Assembly (NCBI GenBank): GCA_041675885.1
Contig: JBAYSY010000015.1
Coordinates: forward strand, 1-56,521
DNA from: JBAYSY01 sp041675885
Lineage (GTDB): Bacteria; Pseudomonadota; Alphaproteobacteria; Rhodobacterales; Rhodobacteraceae
Reading direction: 5' to 3'
Length of the DNA stretch: 56,521 nt
Position numbers and translations under genes: made by a program. Below the pieces are notes generated by a model that was not told the DNA's origin, did not search any database, and worked only from the letters and a program-made list of their open reading frames with translations. Positions 35,342 to 45,009 of this stretch are shown in pieces. Within the stretch, counting starts at the first letter, position 1. The number at the start of each line of letters is the position of its first letter.

Positions 35342-36211
35342 TCAGGCGATCTTCCCCCGGTTTTCGGTCGCGACGGCAACGGGCCGCGCGGCAAAGAACA
35401 CCCCGTCTTCCAACACATCGGCCACGATCTTCCGCGTCACCACAGGCGACTCCTCACTCCAGGCATAAAGCATGGCCATGTCGCACAGCTGGTTCACCAG
35501 CCGGGGCACGCCATGCGTCGCGCCATAAACCAGCGCACGGGCGTCGGGCGCGAATTCCTCGCCCGTGCCGCCCGCCGTACGCAGGCGGTGGGCGATATAG
35601 TGATCCACCGTCGGCCTGTCCATCTCGGACAGGTGGAAACTTGCGGCGACACGCTGGGCAAGCTGCTGCATCCGCGGATCGCGCACCATGTCGCGCAGCT
35701 CGGGCTGACCGACGAGGATGAGCTGGATCAGCTCATCCTTGTTGGCGTTGATGTTGGTCAGCATCCGCAACTCCTCCAGCCCTTCGAACGAGAGGTTCTG
35801 CGCCTCGTCGAAGATCAGGATGACCCGGCGGCCTTCGGCATATTCCTCGATCAGGAAGTTTTGCAGGGTCTGGAACTTCTGCACATAGCTGGTGGTGTTG
35901 TCGATCTCGACCCCCAGCGCGTTCAGCACCCATTGCAGAAGTTCGCCCCGCCCGCCCTGCGCGTTCGAGATCAGGCCGATGGTCACGTCCCCCTCGATCC
36001 GCTTGAGCAGTTCCTGCACCAGCGTCGTCTTGCCCGAACCGATCTCGCCGGTGACAAGGGTGATGGGCGCGCGCGACAGGAGGCCGTATTCGAGCACCGA
36101 GAAGGCACGCCGATGCTGCGGGGCCCAGTACAGGAACCCCGGATCCGGCAGAAGCGTGAACGGACGCTCGGTCAGGCCGAAAAATTCGGTGTAGAGATCC
36201 CTGGACGACAT
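35342..36211 (-). CDS. Exosortase/EPS-associated AAA ATPase (ExeA-like, XrtA-associated type)
   Basis: A 289-residue ATPase of the ExeA/TIGR03015 type found in PEP-CTERM exopolysaccharide loci. The N-terminus MSSRDLYTEFFGLTERPFTL is followed by Walker A GEIGSGKT (residues 55-62), Walker B VILIFDEAQNLS, and the sensor-like LVGQPELRD. It would sit at the inner membrane and assist polysaccharide or protein assembly, though its exact task is not established. It is first in the minus-strand operon with the Wzz-like, kinase-like and GT2 genes. The 484-base gap upstream should hold the operon promoter. Confidence 0.88.
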   Translation of the reverse strand: MSSRDLYTEFFGLTERPFTLLPDPGFLYWAPQHRRAFSVLEYGLLSRAPITLVTGEIGSGKTTLVQELLKRIEGDVTIGLISNAQGGRGELLQWVLNALGVEIDNTTSYVQKFQTLQNFLIEEYAEGRRVILIFDEAQNLSFEGLEELRMLTNINANKDELIQLILVGQPELRDMVRDPRMQQLAQRVAASFHLSEMDRPTVDHYIAHRLRTAGGTGEEFAPDARALVYGATHGVPRLVNQLCDMAMLYAWSEESPVVTRKIVADVLEDGVFFAARPVAVATENRGKIA

Positions 36212-36695
36212 TTAGACACTCTTGCCGGAACTGCACTCCGGAATGACAACACAAAGCGGGCACCACTGGGCCGGGAAAGAGACATTTCCCTGTCACGGCC
36301 CCTATCGGCAGGCATATGGGGGCGCATGACGGCCCCGCATACAGGTCCTTACGCCATTCCGGGGGGGTATGCACCCGGATTTCCCACATTTTCGCGCAAT
36401 CGTGCAGCGCAGTAACATGGCGATGTTCCGTCTTCACCCCGTGCTCCGGCACCCGCGCCGGACCGGATGAACCATGCCGCCGGACCGGATACGGCACCGG
36501 AGCCGTCCAACTTCCGCCATTATCCTGCCACAGACTCCGGGCCCCGCACAGCGATCATTCAACCCAAGGCTGATGGTGGACACGGATTCCGCGAAATCCG
36601 CCCCGCGCGGACGGATCGTGGCGCCGCCGGAAACGGTTGCCGCCCCGTCCGGACGGCCCCCGCCCTTCCACGCGGCCCCCGCCGGGTCGTTCCGC
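36212..36695. other. 484-base gap between rhomboid gene and ATPase operon
   Basis: Both neighbours are on the minus strand: the rhomboid gene ends here and the ATPase gene begins here. Small palindromes are visible (GGGAAA-GAGACA-TTTCCC at 36273-36290; CCGGA...TCCGG at 36226-36242 close to the ATPase start). Nothing looks like a gene. Promoter elements for the minus-strand operon must lie here, but I see no convincing -35/-10 pair. Confidence 0.4.
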
Positions 36696-37388
36696 TCAGC
36701 CCTGCGGCGGGCGATTCGGTCCCTGCCCCGCCCGCCCCCGGCCCGCCCGGCAGAACATCCCGAACAGCCAGCCCGCGACGAAGCCGCCCAGATGGGTCTG
36801 CCAGGCCAGCAGACCGTCCATCGCCCAATACATCACCACGTTCAGCGCCAGCAGCAGCAGCACCGCCCAGACCACCGGCCAGGGCCGGGCCCGCGCCGCG
36901 CGCAGGTCGCCGTATTCCTGCGCCAGAATCACCCCTGCAAGGCCAAAAAGCGCCCCCGAAGCCCCCACCATGGGCTGCGGCGACGACGACAGCAGGGCAA
37001 AACCCAGCGCACCGCCCAGCACCGACAGCGCATAGGCCGCAAGGAACCGCCCCTGCCCCAGCCGGGCCTGCACCGCCCGCCCCAGCGACACCAGCGTGAT
37101 CATGTTCACCGCCAGATGCACCGGCCCGGAGTGCAGAAAGCCATAGGTGACGAACATCGCCCAGGGCTGGGCCGGGTAGTTCGGCCGCCAGTCGCGCAAG
37201 AGCCCGACCCAGAATCCGCCATTGTGATAGGCCAGCGCCCGCCAGCGCCCGCCGCCCCACCAGCCCAGGTCGGCCCCCAGCAGAACCAGCTCGGCCCCCA
37301 GGCACAGCATCAGGATGCCGATCAGACCGGCATTGTTGACAAGACGCGGCAGAAATGCCGCTCCGGGCCGGTTCCGGTGCTGCTTCAT
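36696..37388 (-). CDS. Rhomboid-family intramembrane serine protease
   Basis: A 230-residue membrane protein with six or so helices. The hallmark motifs are complete: FLHSGPVHLAVNM (H86, H91, N95), the catalytic serine S144 in VGASGALFGLAG, and catalytic H199 in THLGGFVAGWLFG. It should cleave membrane-spanning substrates within the bilayer. The C-terminal tail is basic and glycine-rich. MKQHRNRPGA at 37388 is the chosen start. It lies among exosortase substrate genes, which raises the possibility that it processes proteins of the same surface system, as rhombosortases do for other C-terminal tags; that is inference. Confidence 0.9.
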   Translation of the reverse strand: MKQHRNRPGAAFLPRLVNNAGLIGILMLCLGAELVLLGADLGWWGGGRWRALAYHNGGFWVGLLRDWRPNYPAQPWAMFVTYGFLHSGPVHLAVNMITLVSLGRAVQARLGQGRFLAAYALSVLGGALGFALLSSSPQPMVGASGALFGLAGVILAQEYGDLRAARARPWPVVWAVLLLLALNVVMYWAMDGLLAWQTHLGGFVAGWLFGMFCRAGRGRAGQGPNRPPQG

Positions 37389-37468
37389 GGACAATGGATG
37401 GGGAAAAACGGCAGAAAAATCAAGCTGCCGACATCGGATGCACAACCTGGAGATGAGTTGCAAATCGC

Positions 37469-37497
37469 TTGATTTCCCTTGAGTCTTGCCATATTTG
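37469..37497 (+). promoter_or_regulatory. Candidate sigma-70-type promoter
   Basis: TTGATT, 17-base spacer, TATTTG in an AT-rich stretch, 74 bases upstream of the GTG start at 37571. It is divergent from the rhomboid gene. The match is moderate. Confidence 0.35.
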
Positions 37498-37570
37498 ATT
37501 AAGCCATTGGTCGGGTTCGTGTCATTTGTTTGACAGCATTATGGCGCGCTTCGGCCGGAGGGGTAACGCT

Positions 37571-38923
37571 GTGCGCAAGTATCAGTATCTCATCATCGCA
37601 GGGTTGACGATCCCTTGCACCGTCGGCGCCGCGCCGGTCGGACCCGAACATCCTGGTGCCGGGATCCGGGGCGAACCCGTGCAACAGCACTTTCTGGACA
37701 TCACATCCGAATCGGGCGGCTCCGAATCGGGCGGCAATGTCTCGATCGTCACCACCCGCGAGGGGCGAAGCTGCGTCGCCAGCCGCCGGATCGGGATCGA
37801 GACATCAGATTACCGCGCCCCCACGGGCGAGGTGGTGCCCTTCGACCGGATCCTCCGCAGTTCCGCCAGTTCGATCCAGGCCGTTGCCGGACCCGCGGGC
37901 ACGTCGGGGGGCATGTCGGGCGACGCGCCGGGCTTCCGCATCCAGTTGAAATACAACCTCGCGCCCGGCACGCCCGCGATGCTTGCCACCGGCGGGCAGG
38001 AATGGGACGTCGCCGCGGCGCTGGAACCCAGCGGCGACAGTCTCTGGCTGACCGGCGCCGCCGCCGCGGCGCTTGCCGCCGCTTTCCGCGACGGCACCGC
38101 CGCCACGCTCAGCGCCCGGTCGCGCGACACCGGACGTCAGGTCAGCGACCTGCTGCCCGCCCCCGACCTTGCCGCGCTTGCGGATTGCGCCGCCGGGCTG
38201 GCCGACGCCCCGCTTCCGGCCATGCCGGTCACCAGCGAGATCCGGCTGAGCTTCGACGCCGAACAGGGCGACGAACATATCGCCACCCCCGAGGACATGC
38301 GCGCCTGCGGGATGAACGACCAGCCCGAAACGCTCTATCTGGGGCGGTTGCGGGATGTGGGCGGGTTCGTGTCGCACACCGACCGGGTGTTCGTGGCCTA
38401 TTCGCCCGAAGGCGAGGTGTCGCAGGTCTATATCTCGGGGATTTTCGATGCCGGCCTGACCGGGCCGCAGTCCTCGGCGCGGATCAGCCACGCGGCCGAC
38501 GGCAACCTGCCCGCCGCGCCGAACCGGGTGAGCGGCTGCATGGGCACGCATACGGTGGATATCTGCCACTACCCGGGCGAAAACGGGACGCATCATCTTG
38601 GCCCCTGCCTCGACCTGCCCATGGTGTCCTCGGCGGGTGTGCCCGATGCCGACGCCTCCCCGTGGGGAAGCGCGCTTCCGCCCGGCGGTTTTGCTCCGGG
38701 AACGGGGTCGATCCCGCCGGGAAACAACAACCGGCTGACCAACATACCCCCGGTTCTTCCGCCCGTCTTCGGTGGAGGCGGCGGCGGTGGCGGTGGCTCG
38801 AATGGGGGCGGCGAAGATCCCGAACCGCCGGTCGCGCCGATCCCGCTTCCCCTGCCCGGCCTGCTTCTGGGCGGCGCGATGCTGCTGCTGGCCGGACTGC
38901 GGCGGCGGTCGGCCCGGGGCTGA
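37571..38923 (+). CDS. Large secreted exosortase substrate with PIPLPLPG C-terminal signal
   Basis: A 450-residue exported protein. The GTG start at 37571 follows GGAGGGG by seven bases and gives a short signal peptide (MRKYQYLIIAGLTIPCTVGA); the ATG at 37541 and TTG at 37526 lack a ribosome-binding site. The mature part has several cysteines (about seven), suggesting disulfides. A glycine linker (nine G, SN, GGG) leads to the sorting signal VAPIPLPLPGLLLGG, hydrophobic helix and basic end RRRSARG. The tag differs slightly from the PIPLPAAGF of the other two candidate substrates. No enzymatic domain recognised. Confidence 0.8.
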   Translation: MRKYQYLIIAGLTIPCTVGAAPVGPEHPGAGIRGEPVQQHFLDITSESGGSESGGNVSIVTTREGRSCVASRRIGIETSDYRAPTGEVVPFDRILRSSASSIQAVAGPAGTSGGMSGDAPGFRIQLKYNLAPGTPAMLATGGQEWDVAAALEPSGDSLWLTGAAAAALAAAFRDGTAATLSARSRDTGRQVSDLLPAPDLAALADCAAGLADAPLPAMPVTSEIRLSFDAEQGDEHIATPEDMRACGMNDQPETLYLGRLRDVGGFVSHTDRVFVAYSPEGEVSQVYISGIFDAGLTGPQSSARISHAADGNLPAAPNRVSGCMGTHTVDICHYPGENGTHHLGPCLDLPMVSSAGVPDADASPWGSALPPGGFAPGTGSIPPGNNNRLTNIPPVLPPVFGGGGGGGGGSNGGGEDPEPPVAPIPLPLPGLLLGGAMLLLAGLRRRSARG

Positions 38924-38932
38924 AACGGGCCC

Positions 38933-40333
38933 CTAATCCGCGGCTGCGCCACGGACGTGGCTGCTGCCCGATCCCAGATTGACGTTGAGCGCGACAAAGC
39001 TGCGCCCCAGCTGGCGCTGGTTCTCGGTCCGCTGGCTGTTGGCGGTGGCAAGGCGCAACTCGGCGTCGATCAGGTCGCGCAGGGTGCCGCCGTTGCCTTC
39101 GATCATCGCCCGGGTCAGCGACACGGCCTCGGCATAAAGCTGCACGCTGCGTTCGGCCGAACGCAGCGAACGATGGCTTGCACCATATTCCGCCAGTGCG
39201 GTCTCGACCTCGGCGATGGCGTCCAGCACGGTCTGTTCCCAGATCATCCGCGCCTGCCTGAGCTGCGATTCCCGCGCCTCGGTCGCGGCCCGGCGTGGCG
39301 AGCCGGGCACCGCAGGCAGCCGCAGCACCGGGCCGAACACATGGGCGGGCTGCCCGGACCGCTGCGCCGACGTCAGCGACAGCGTGCCCGAAAGGCTGAG
39401 CTGCGGCAGTTCCTCGGCCCGCGCCGCGCCGAGATCGGCATGGGCCGCGTAATAGCGCCGTTCGGCGATGCGGATGTCGGGGCGGTTGCGCAGCAGGTCG
39501 GCGGGGATGCCCACTTCGGGCGAAAGCGGCGGGCGCGGCTGGCGGATCCCCCGGTCGAGGTCGATCCCCAGCAGGCCGGGCGCGGTCCCGAGCAGCGCCG
39601 CGATCGTGTGCTGCCGCGCGGCGATTGCCGCATCCAGTTGCGGCAACGCGGCGTTGGTGTCGGAGACCAGCGCCTCGGCCTGCACCAGATCGAGCCGCGT
39701 CGCCGCATCCTGCGCGTAAAGCGTGCGGGTCAGTTCCAGCGTCTGACGGCGCGAGGCCAGTTCCTGCCGCCGCAACTGGCGCAGGCGCTGGGAGTGGCGC
39801 AGATCGACATAGGCATTGGCCAGATTGCCGAGCAGCAAGAGCCGTGCCGCATCGACCTCGGTATCGGCCACCTCGATGCGCGCCCGCGCGCCGCGCTGCT
39901 GTTCGCGCCGGGCACCGTGGATGTCGAACAGCCAGTCGAACGCCAGCCGGGCCTCGGTCCGGGTGCGGTCCGGCACACCGCCGCCGCCTTCATGCCGGGC
40001 CGAAAGTTCGGTATCGAGCGAGGCTTCGGGCGCGATGCCGCGCAGTCCCGTTTCGGCCTCGGTCACCCGCTCGATCGCAAGCGCAAGGCTGATGTTGCCC
40101 GCAAGCGCACGCCCGACCAGCGCATCGAACACCGGGTCGTCAAGCTGCCGCCACCAGTCGGCGTTGGTCAGCAGAACCGGCGCGACCGAAGACGGCGCAC
40201 CCGTAAAGGCGTTGCGAAAGGGAAATTCCGGCGTGTGATATCCAGTGCCGGGGGCGCAACCCGCCAAGGCGGCACTCGCGGCGAAAAGCCACGGACCGTA
40301 TCTTCCGCTGCGCCGGACACTGCTGTCGGTCAT
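38933..40333 (-). CDS. TolC/NodT-family outer-membrane efflux lipoprotein
   Basis: A 466-residue outer-membrane channel. The signal peptide ends in the lipobox ALAGC with lipid-modified Cys26. The body has the two OEP repeats with long coiled-coil helices and the NodT-like motifs LLRNRPDIRIAERRYYAAHADLGAARAE and LSLSGTLSL. It is the third gene of a minus-strand set after an ABC exporter and an HlyD protein, completing a type I secretion apparatus. NodT-type lipoproteins usually pair with RND pumps, so its use with a type I system is inferred from position. A 190-base gap separates it from hlyD. Confidence 0.88.
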   Translation of the reverse strand: MTDSSVRRSGRYGPWLFAASAALAGCAPGTGYHTPEFPFRNAFTGAPSSVAPVLLTNADWWRQLDDPVFDALVGRALAGNISLALAIERVTEAETGLRGIAPEASLDTELSARHEGGGGVPDRTRTEARLAFDWLFDIHGARREQQRGARARIEVADTEVDAARLLLLGNLANAYVDLRHSQRLRQLRRQELASRRQTLELTRTLYAQDAATRLDLVQAEALVSDTNAALPQLDAAIAARQHTIAALLGTAPGLLGIDLDRGIRQPRPPLSPEVGIPADLLRNRPDIRIAERRYYAAHADLGAARAEELPQLSLSGTLSLTSAQRSGQPAHVFGPVLRLPAVPGSPRRAATEARESQLRQARMIWEQTVLDAIAEVETALAEYGASHRSLRSAERSVQLYAEAVSLTRAMIEGNGGTLRDLIDAELRLATANSQRTENQRQLGRSFVALNVNLGSGSSHVRGAAAD

Positions 40334-40523
40334 CGGTCAACCTGTATCTGCCCGCGCCGCGCCGGTCTTCCGGTCGCACTTCGCGCGGTTCTGCCCGGGC
40401 CGAGGATGCGGCAGAACCACATGTCGCACAAGCCCGCAGCAGCACAGGCGCCGGATCGGCCGGGCCTTGTGCCCTGCCTGCATCACCCCGCCTGCACGAC
40501 CGGGGCCGCAGGGATGCGCCGGA

Positions 40524-41825
40524 TCAGTCCTCGCGGAAGGCGCGGTTGAACTGGGCGGTCATCGGCCGGGTCAGGAAGCTGAGCAGCGACCGCTCCCCTT
40601 GTTGCAGGAAGGCTTCGACCGGCATCCCGGGCACCAGCGTGGCATCGCCCAGCCGGGCGAGTTCCTCGGGCGGCAGGGTCAGGCTGACCCGGTAGAACCC
40701 CTGCCGGGTCATCGGGTCGGTGATCGTGCTGGGCGAAACCGCGGTGACGCGACCCGCCAGATCGGGCGCCGCATCGCGGCCGAAGGCCGGGAAATGCACC
40801 CGCGCGGACTGGCCCACGAACACCTGGTCGATGGATTTGGGCTCGATCCGCACCTCGAAGTCCAGCCCCTCGGAAACCGGAATGATCTCAAGCAGGGTCT
40901 CGCCCACCGGCACCACGCCGCCCACGGTCGAGACCCGCATCTCGTGGACGATGCCCGCAACCGGGGCGGTGATCTCGATCCGTTCAAGCTGCTTGCGCGC
41001 GGTGACGATCTGCAACACCAGTTCCTCGGCGCCCATCACCGCCTCGCGCAGGTCGGTGACCACCTGTTCGCGGAACTGCCGTTCACTTTGCAGTATCTCC
41101 ATCTCGCTGTCGCGGAAGGAATTGTGCAACTGGGCAAGCTCGGCCTTCTGCCCGGCGATCTCGCCCAGAAGCCCGGCGCGGGCGCGTTGCAGCTCCATCA
41201 TCTGCGATTCGCGGGCAAGGCCCTGGCTGTGCAGTCGGCGCACGTTGTCCAGTTCCCGCTCGACATAGCCAAGCTGATCGGTGCGCGCGTCGATCAGCGC
41301 ATCGACCCCCTGGATGCGGTTCAGGATCTGGTGGCCCTGTTCGACAAGCTGTTCCTTGCGGCCGTGAAGAAAGGCGCGACGGGCATCGAAGATTTCGGCC
41401 TGGCCCCGGTTGATCCGGTCAAGGTCGATACCCTCCAGATGCTCGCGGTCGTAGTCGAAGGCGATCGTCTCCAGCCCGGCCTGTTCCGACATCAGCCTTG
41501 CGGCGCGCACCCGTTCCTCGGCCAGCCGGTTGCGCAGGATGTCGAGGTTGATCCGCACCAGCATCGGGTCGAGCCGGATCAGCACCTCGCCGCTTTCCAC
41601 CAGATCGCCGTCGGCGACGCGGATCTCGGCGGCGATGCCCCCGTCATAGCTTTGCACCGTCTTGGGCTTGCCGCGCACCACGGCCTCGCCCGGGGCGATC
41701 ACCGCGCCGCTGATGCGGGTGCCATAGGCGCCGGCGGCGACCATCACGCCGAGCATCACCGTGGTGAGCAGCGCGAGACGGGCGGGAGAGCGCAGGCCGG
41801 TGCGGGGGGCGGAGGGGGCGGTCAT
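40524..41825 (-). CDS. HlyD-family type I secretion membrane fusion protein
   Basis: A 433-residue periplasmic adaptor. One N-terminal membrane helix (LALLTTVMLGVMVAAGAYG), a biotinyl-lipoyl half motif (GGIAAEIRVADGDLVESGEVLIRLD), a long alpha-helical hairpin (residues 95-280), the second lipoyl half (ITAPVAGIVHEMRVSTVGGVVPVGE), and a C-terminal beta-barrel match the PrtE/HlyD family. Its start overlaps the ABC gene stop by four bases (ATGA). It links the inner-membrane ABC exporter with the outer-membrane channel. Confidence 0.93.
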   Translation of the reverse strand: MTAPSAPRTGLRSPARLALLTTVMLGVMVAAGAYGTRISGAVIAPGEAVVRGKPKTVQSYDGGIAAEIRVADGDLVESGEVLIRLDPMLVRINLDILRNRLAEERVRAARLMSEQAGLETIAFDYDREHLEGIDLDRINRGQAEIFDARRAFLHGRKEQLVEQGHQILNRIQGVDALIDARTDQLGYVERELDNVRRLHSQGLARESQMMELQRARAGLLGEIAGQKAELAQLHNSFRDSEMEILQSERQFREQVVTDLREAVMGAEELVLQIVTARKQLERIEITAPVAGIVHEMRVSTVGGVVPVGETLLEIIPVSEGLDFEVRIEPKSIDQVFVGQSARVHFPAFGRDAAPDLAGRVTAVSPSTITDPMTRQGFYRVSLTLPPEELARLGDATLVPGMPVEAFLQQGERSLLSFLTRPMTAQFNRAFRED

Positions 41826-43648
41826 GGCGTCACCTTCACGTCATAGGCCGCCGTGGCGACAGGGGCGGCGGCGGCGGGGGCGGGGGCGGCCACCGCCGCG
41901 ACGGCTGCCGGGGCGGGGCGGGGCGGCGTGGCGGGGGCGGCCGGTGCAGCGGCGGCGGGCCGGATGAAATCGGCCTTGTCGCCGAACTGCACCTGCGCCC
42001 CCTGATGCAGCACCAGCACCTTGTTCACCGCCGCGATGGCGCTGGGCCGGTGGGCCATGACGACAACGACGCTGCCGCGTTTGCGCATGGCCGCGACCGC
42101 TTCGGTCAGGGCGTCGTCGCCCTCGGTGTCGAGGTTCGAGTTCGGCTCGTCCAGCACGATCAGTTTCGGATTGCCGTAAAGCGCCCGGGCCAGCCCGACC
42201 CGCTGCGCCTGCCCGCCCGACAGCGGCGAGACGGCGCCGCCGATCCGGGTGGCGTAGCCCTCGGACAGGTTCAGGATCATGTCGTGGATCCGCGCCATAC
42301 GCGCGGCGGCGATCACCGCTTCGTCGCTGGCCCCGGGGTCGAAGCGCGATATGTTCTCGGCGATGGTGCCGGGCAGCAGGTCCAGCGTCTGCGGCAGATA
42401 GCCGATGGCGCGGCCAAGCTGTTCCGGCCCGTATTGATCCGGCGTCGCCCCGTCCAGCCGCACCTCGCCCGCGTCGGGGCGCTGCGCCCCGACCAGCAGC
42501 CGCGCCAGCGTGGTCTTGCCCGAGCCGCTGCGGCCGATCACGCCGACCGCATCGCCGGGGGAAAGCGCGAAATTCACCCCCGAAAGCGCCTTGCCGCGGC
42601 TGGCGGCGGGACCGTCGCCGGGCAGCAGCAGGGTCAGGTTCTTCACCTCGATATGGCCCCTGGGATCGGGCAGCACCGTGCGCTGCGCATCGGTGGCGGG
42701 GGCGGGCATGGCCGCCATCGCCGCTTGCAGCCTCCGGTGGGCCTCATGCGCCCGGCCGATCGAGCGCCACTGGCCGATCACCTGGTCGATCGGCGCCAGC
42801 GCCCGCCCGGCGATGATCGAAACGGCGATGATCATCCCCGGCGAAAGCTGGCGCTGCAACACGAGCCAGGCCCCGAGCGTCAGCAAGGACGATTGAAGAA
42901 GCAGCCGGAACGCCTTGGAAAAGGCCGAGAATCCTTCGGAACGCTCCGCCCCGGACTGGCCGCGCGCCAGCGCCGCCTGATGCAGCGCCCGCCAGCGCGC
43001 CGACAGCCGCCCGGCCATGCCCAGCGCATGGACCGTCTCGCCCGCGCGCTGGGTGCGTTCGACGAAACCGCGTTCGTCACCGTCAAGCGCCATCGCCTCG
43101 GCGATGGAGGTGCGGGTCAGCCACTGGTTCAGCAGCGCCAGCGCCAGTACCACCGCCGCGCCCCCCACGGTCAGCCAGCCCAGCCAGGGGTGGATCAGGA
43201 ACACGATCAGCAGGAAGAACGGCATCCAGGGCAGGTCGAACACCCCCTGGATCGCCGGGCTGGCCATGAAGCCGCGCACGATTTCAAGGTCGCGCACCGG
43301 ATGGCCGTCGCGCCCGCCCTCGCGCCCGCCGCGCGCCCGGTCGATCCAGCAGCGGAAGGCGTCTTCGCCGACAAGTTCATCCAGCCGGTGGGCCGCCCGC
43401 GACAGCAGGCGGGCACGCAGGAATTCGTAAAGCCCCAGAAAGGCATAAAGCACGACCACGATCACGAACAGGCCCTGCAACGTCGCGACCGAACCGCTGG
43501 ACAGCACCCGGTCGTAGATCTGCAACATGTAGACCGGCCCGGTCAGGATCAGGATGTTGATCGCCGCGCTGATAAGTCCCACGGTCACGAACGCGCCGCG
43601 CAACCGGCGCAGGGCGACCGAATAGGAAGTTTCTGTCCGTGCCGTCAT
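41822..43648 (-). CDS. Type I secretion ABC exporter, permease/ATPase fusion (PrtD type)
   Basis: A 608-residue half-transporter: about six membrane helices (residues 15-300), then the nucleotide-binding domain with Walker A GRSGSGKT, Q-loop GYLPQTLDLLPGTI, signature LSGGQAQRVGLARAL, Walker B KLIVLDEPNSNLD and H-loop MAHRPS. There is no N-terminal C39 peptidase or CLD domain, as in PrtD-like exporters. The C-terminal tail of about 45 residues is almost only Ala, Pro and Val, unusual for the family. Two in-frame ATGs (43648 and 43663) each carry the same ribosome-binding site because of a 15-base tandem duplication. Confidence 0.93.
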   Translation of the reverse strand: MTARTETSYSVALRRLRGAFVTVGLISAAINILILTGPVYMLQIYDRVLSSGSVATLQGLFVIVVVLYAFLGLYEFLRARLLSRAAHRLDELVGEDAFRCWIDRARGGREGGRDGHPVRDLEIVRGFMASPAIQGVFDLPWMPFFLLIVFLIHPWLGWLTVGGAAVVLALALLNQWLTRTSIAEAMALDGDERGFVERTQRAGETVHALGMAGRLSARWRALHQAALARGQSGAERSEGFSAFSKAFRLLLQSSLLTLGAWLVLQRQLSPGMIIAVSIIAGRALAPIDQVIGQWRSIGRAHEAHRRLQAAMAAMPAPATDAQRTVLPDPRGHIEVKNLTLLLPGDGPAASRGKALSGVNFALSPGDAVGVIGRSGSGKTTLARLLVGAQRPDAGEVRLDGATPDQYGPEQLGRAIGYLPQTLDLLPGTIAENISRFDPGASDEAVIAAARMARIHDMILNLSEGYATRIGGAVSPLSGGQAQRVGLARALYGNPKLIVLDEPNSNLDTEGDDALTEAVAAMRKRGSVVVVMAHRPSAIAAVNKVLVLHQGAQVQFGDKADFIRPAAAAPAAPATPPRPAPAAVAAVAAPAPAAAAPVATAAYDVKVTP

Positions 43649-43675
43649 CCTGCCCCTCAGCATCCTGCCCCTCAG
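43646..43675. repeat. 15-bp tandem duplication of ribosome-binding site and start codon
   Basis: CATCCTGCCCCTCAG occurs twice back to back. On the minus strand each unit reads CTGAGGGGCAGGATG, so both the Shine-Dalgarno-like GAGGGGCAGG and an ATG are duplicated in frame, adding MLRGR before MTARTE. Confidence 0.95.
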
Positions 43676-44269
43676 CCGCAGATCGCGTTGCCTGTTCTTC
43701 GTTTCATTGTGGTGGGAAAAGAGACAATCCCCGCGTCTTCCCCCGCAACTTCGCGCGGTTGGGCGACCCGGAATTTCTTTCGTGGCAAGGCGGCGGATTT
43801 ATGGCACATGTTGGACGATATCGCCACAGTGCGCCTGTGGAGCGGTTAACCGTTTCCGATTTATCAACAACTTTAGCCAACGACCCTCCCGCAGGGGTCT
43901 GCGGCGGGGCCCTTCGGCGCTTTGGCGCCGATTCGCCCGGAGGCTGCAAAAGGTCCCGCGTCCGCAAGCGATTCGGGGCGGTTCGGCAACAGTCGGCGGA
44001 ATATGGCGTGAATACGCCCGAACGCTGAACAACCCGGCCCCACCCCGCCCGGGGCCATCTTTCCTGGAATCTGCAAATGCCAGCAAAACGAATGGGTTAA
44101 GCCGATTTCTCGCTCTGGTTGACGAGACTCCCTTTGCGCCTGATTGCCGCCACTGTTAAGACATAATTAACGGGACGCCGCGCCACAGACATGTGATTTC
44201 CAGGCGGATGTCCTGATCTTTAAGGTTTACCGTGTGTTCATTACGGTCCCTGAGTAACGAGGGTTCGCC
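43676..44269. promoter_or_regulatory. Divergent regulatory gap, ABC exporter / sugar transferase
   Basis: About 600 bases without a credible gene. It contains an AT-rich patch with GGTTAACC near 43852, GATTTATCAACAACTTTAG, an exact CtrA-type TTAA-N7-TTAAC at 44156-44171, and a TTGACG at 44119. The promoters of the type I secretion genes (minus) and the sugar transferase operon (plus) should both lie here. Confidence 0.55.
44156..44171. promoter_or_regulatory. CtrA-binding consensus TTAA-N7-TTAAC
   Basis: TTAA GACATAA TTAAC matches the full-length CtrA recognition sequence of alphaproteobacteria exactly, in both half-sites and spacing. It lies 98 bases upstream of the sugar transferase ATG. 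CtrA is known in Rhodobacterales; its action here is inferred. Confidence 0.5.
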
Positions 44270-44953
<684 letters not shown>

Positions 44954-45009
44954 AGCCGGAAAAGGAATGACCGCGCAGCCCGTGGCGCAAGGCCACGGAA
45001 CGCGCCCAG

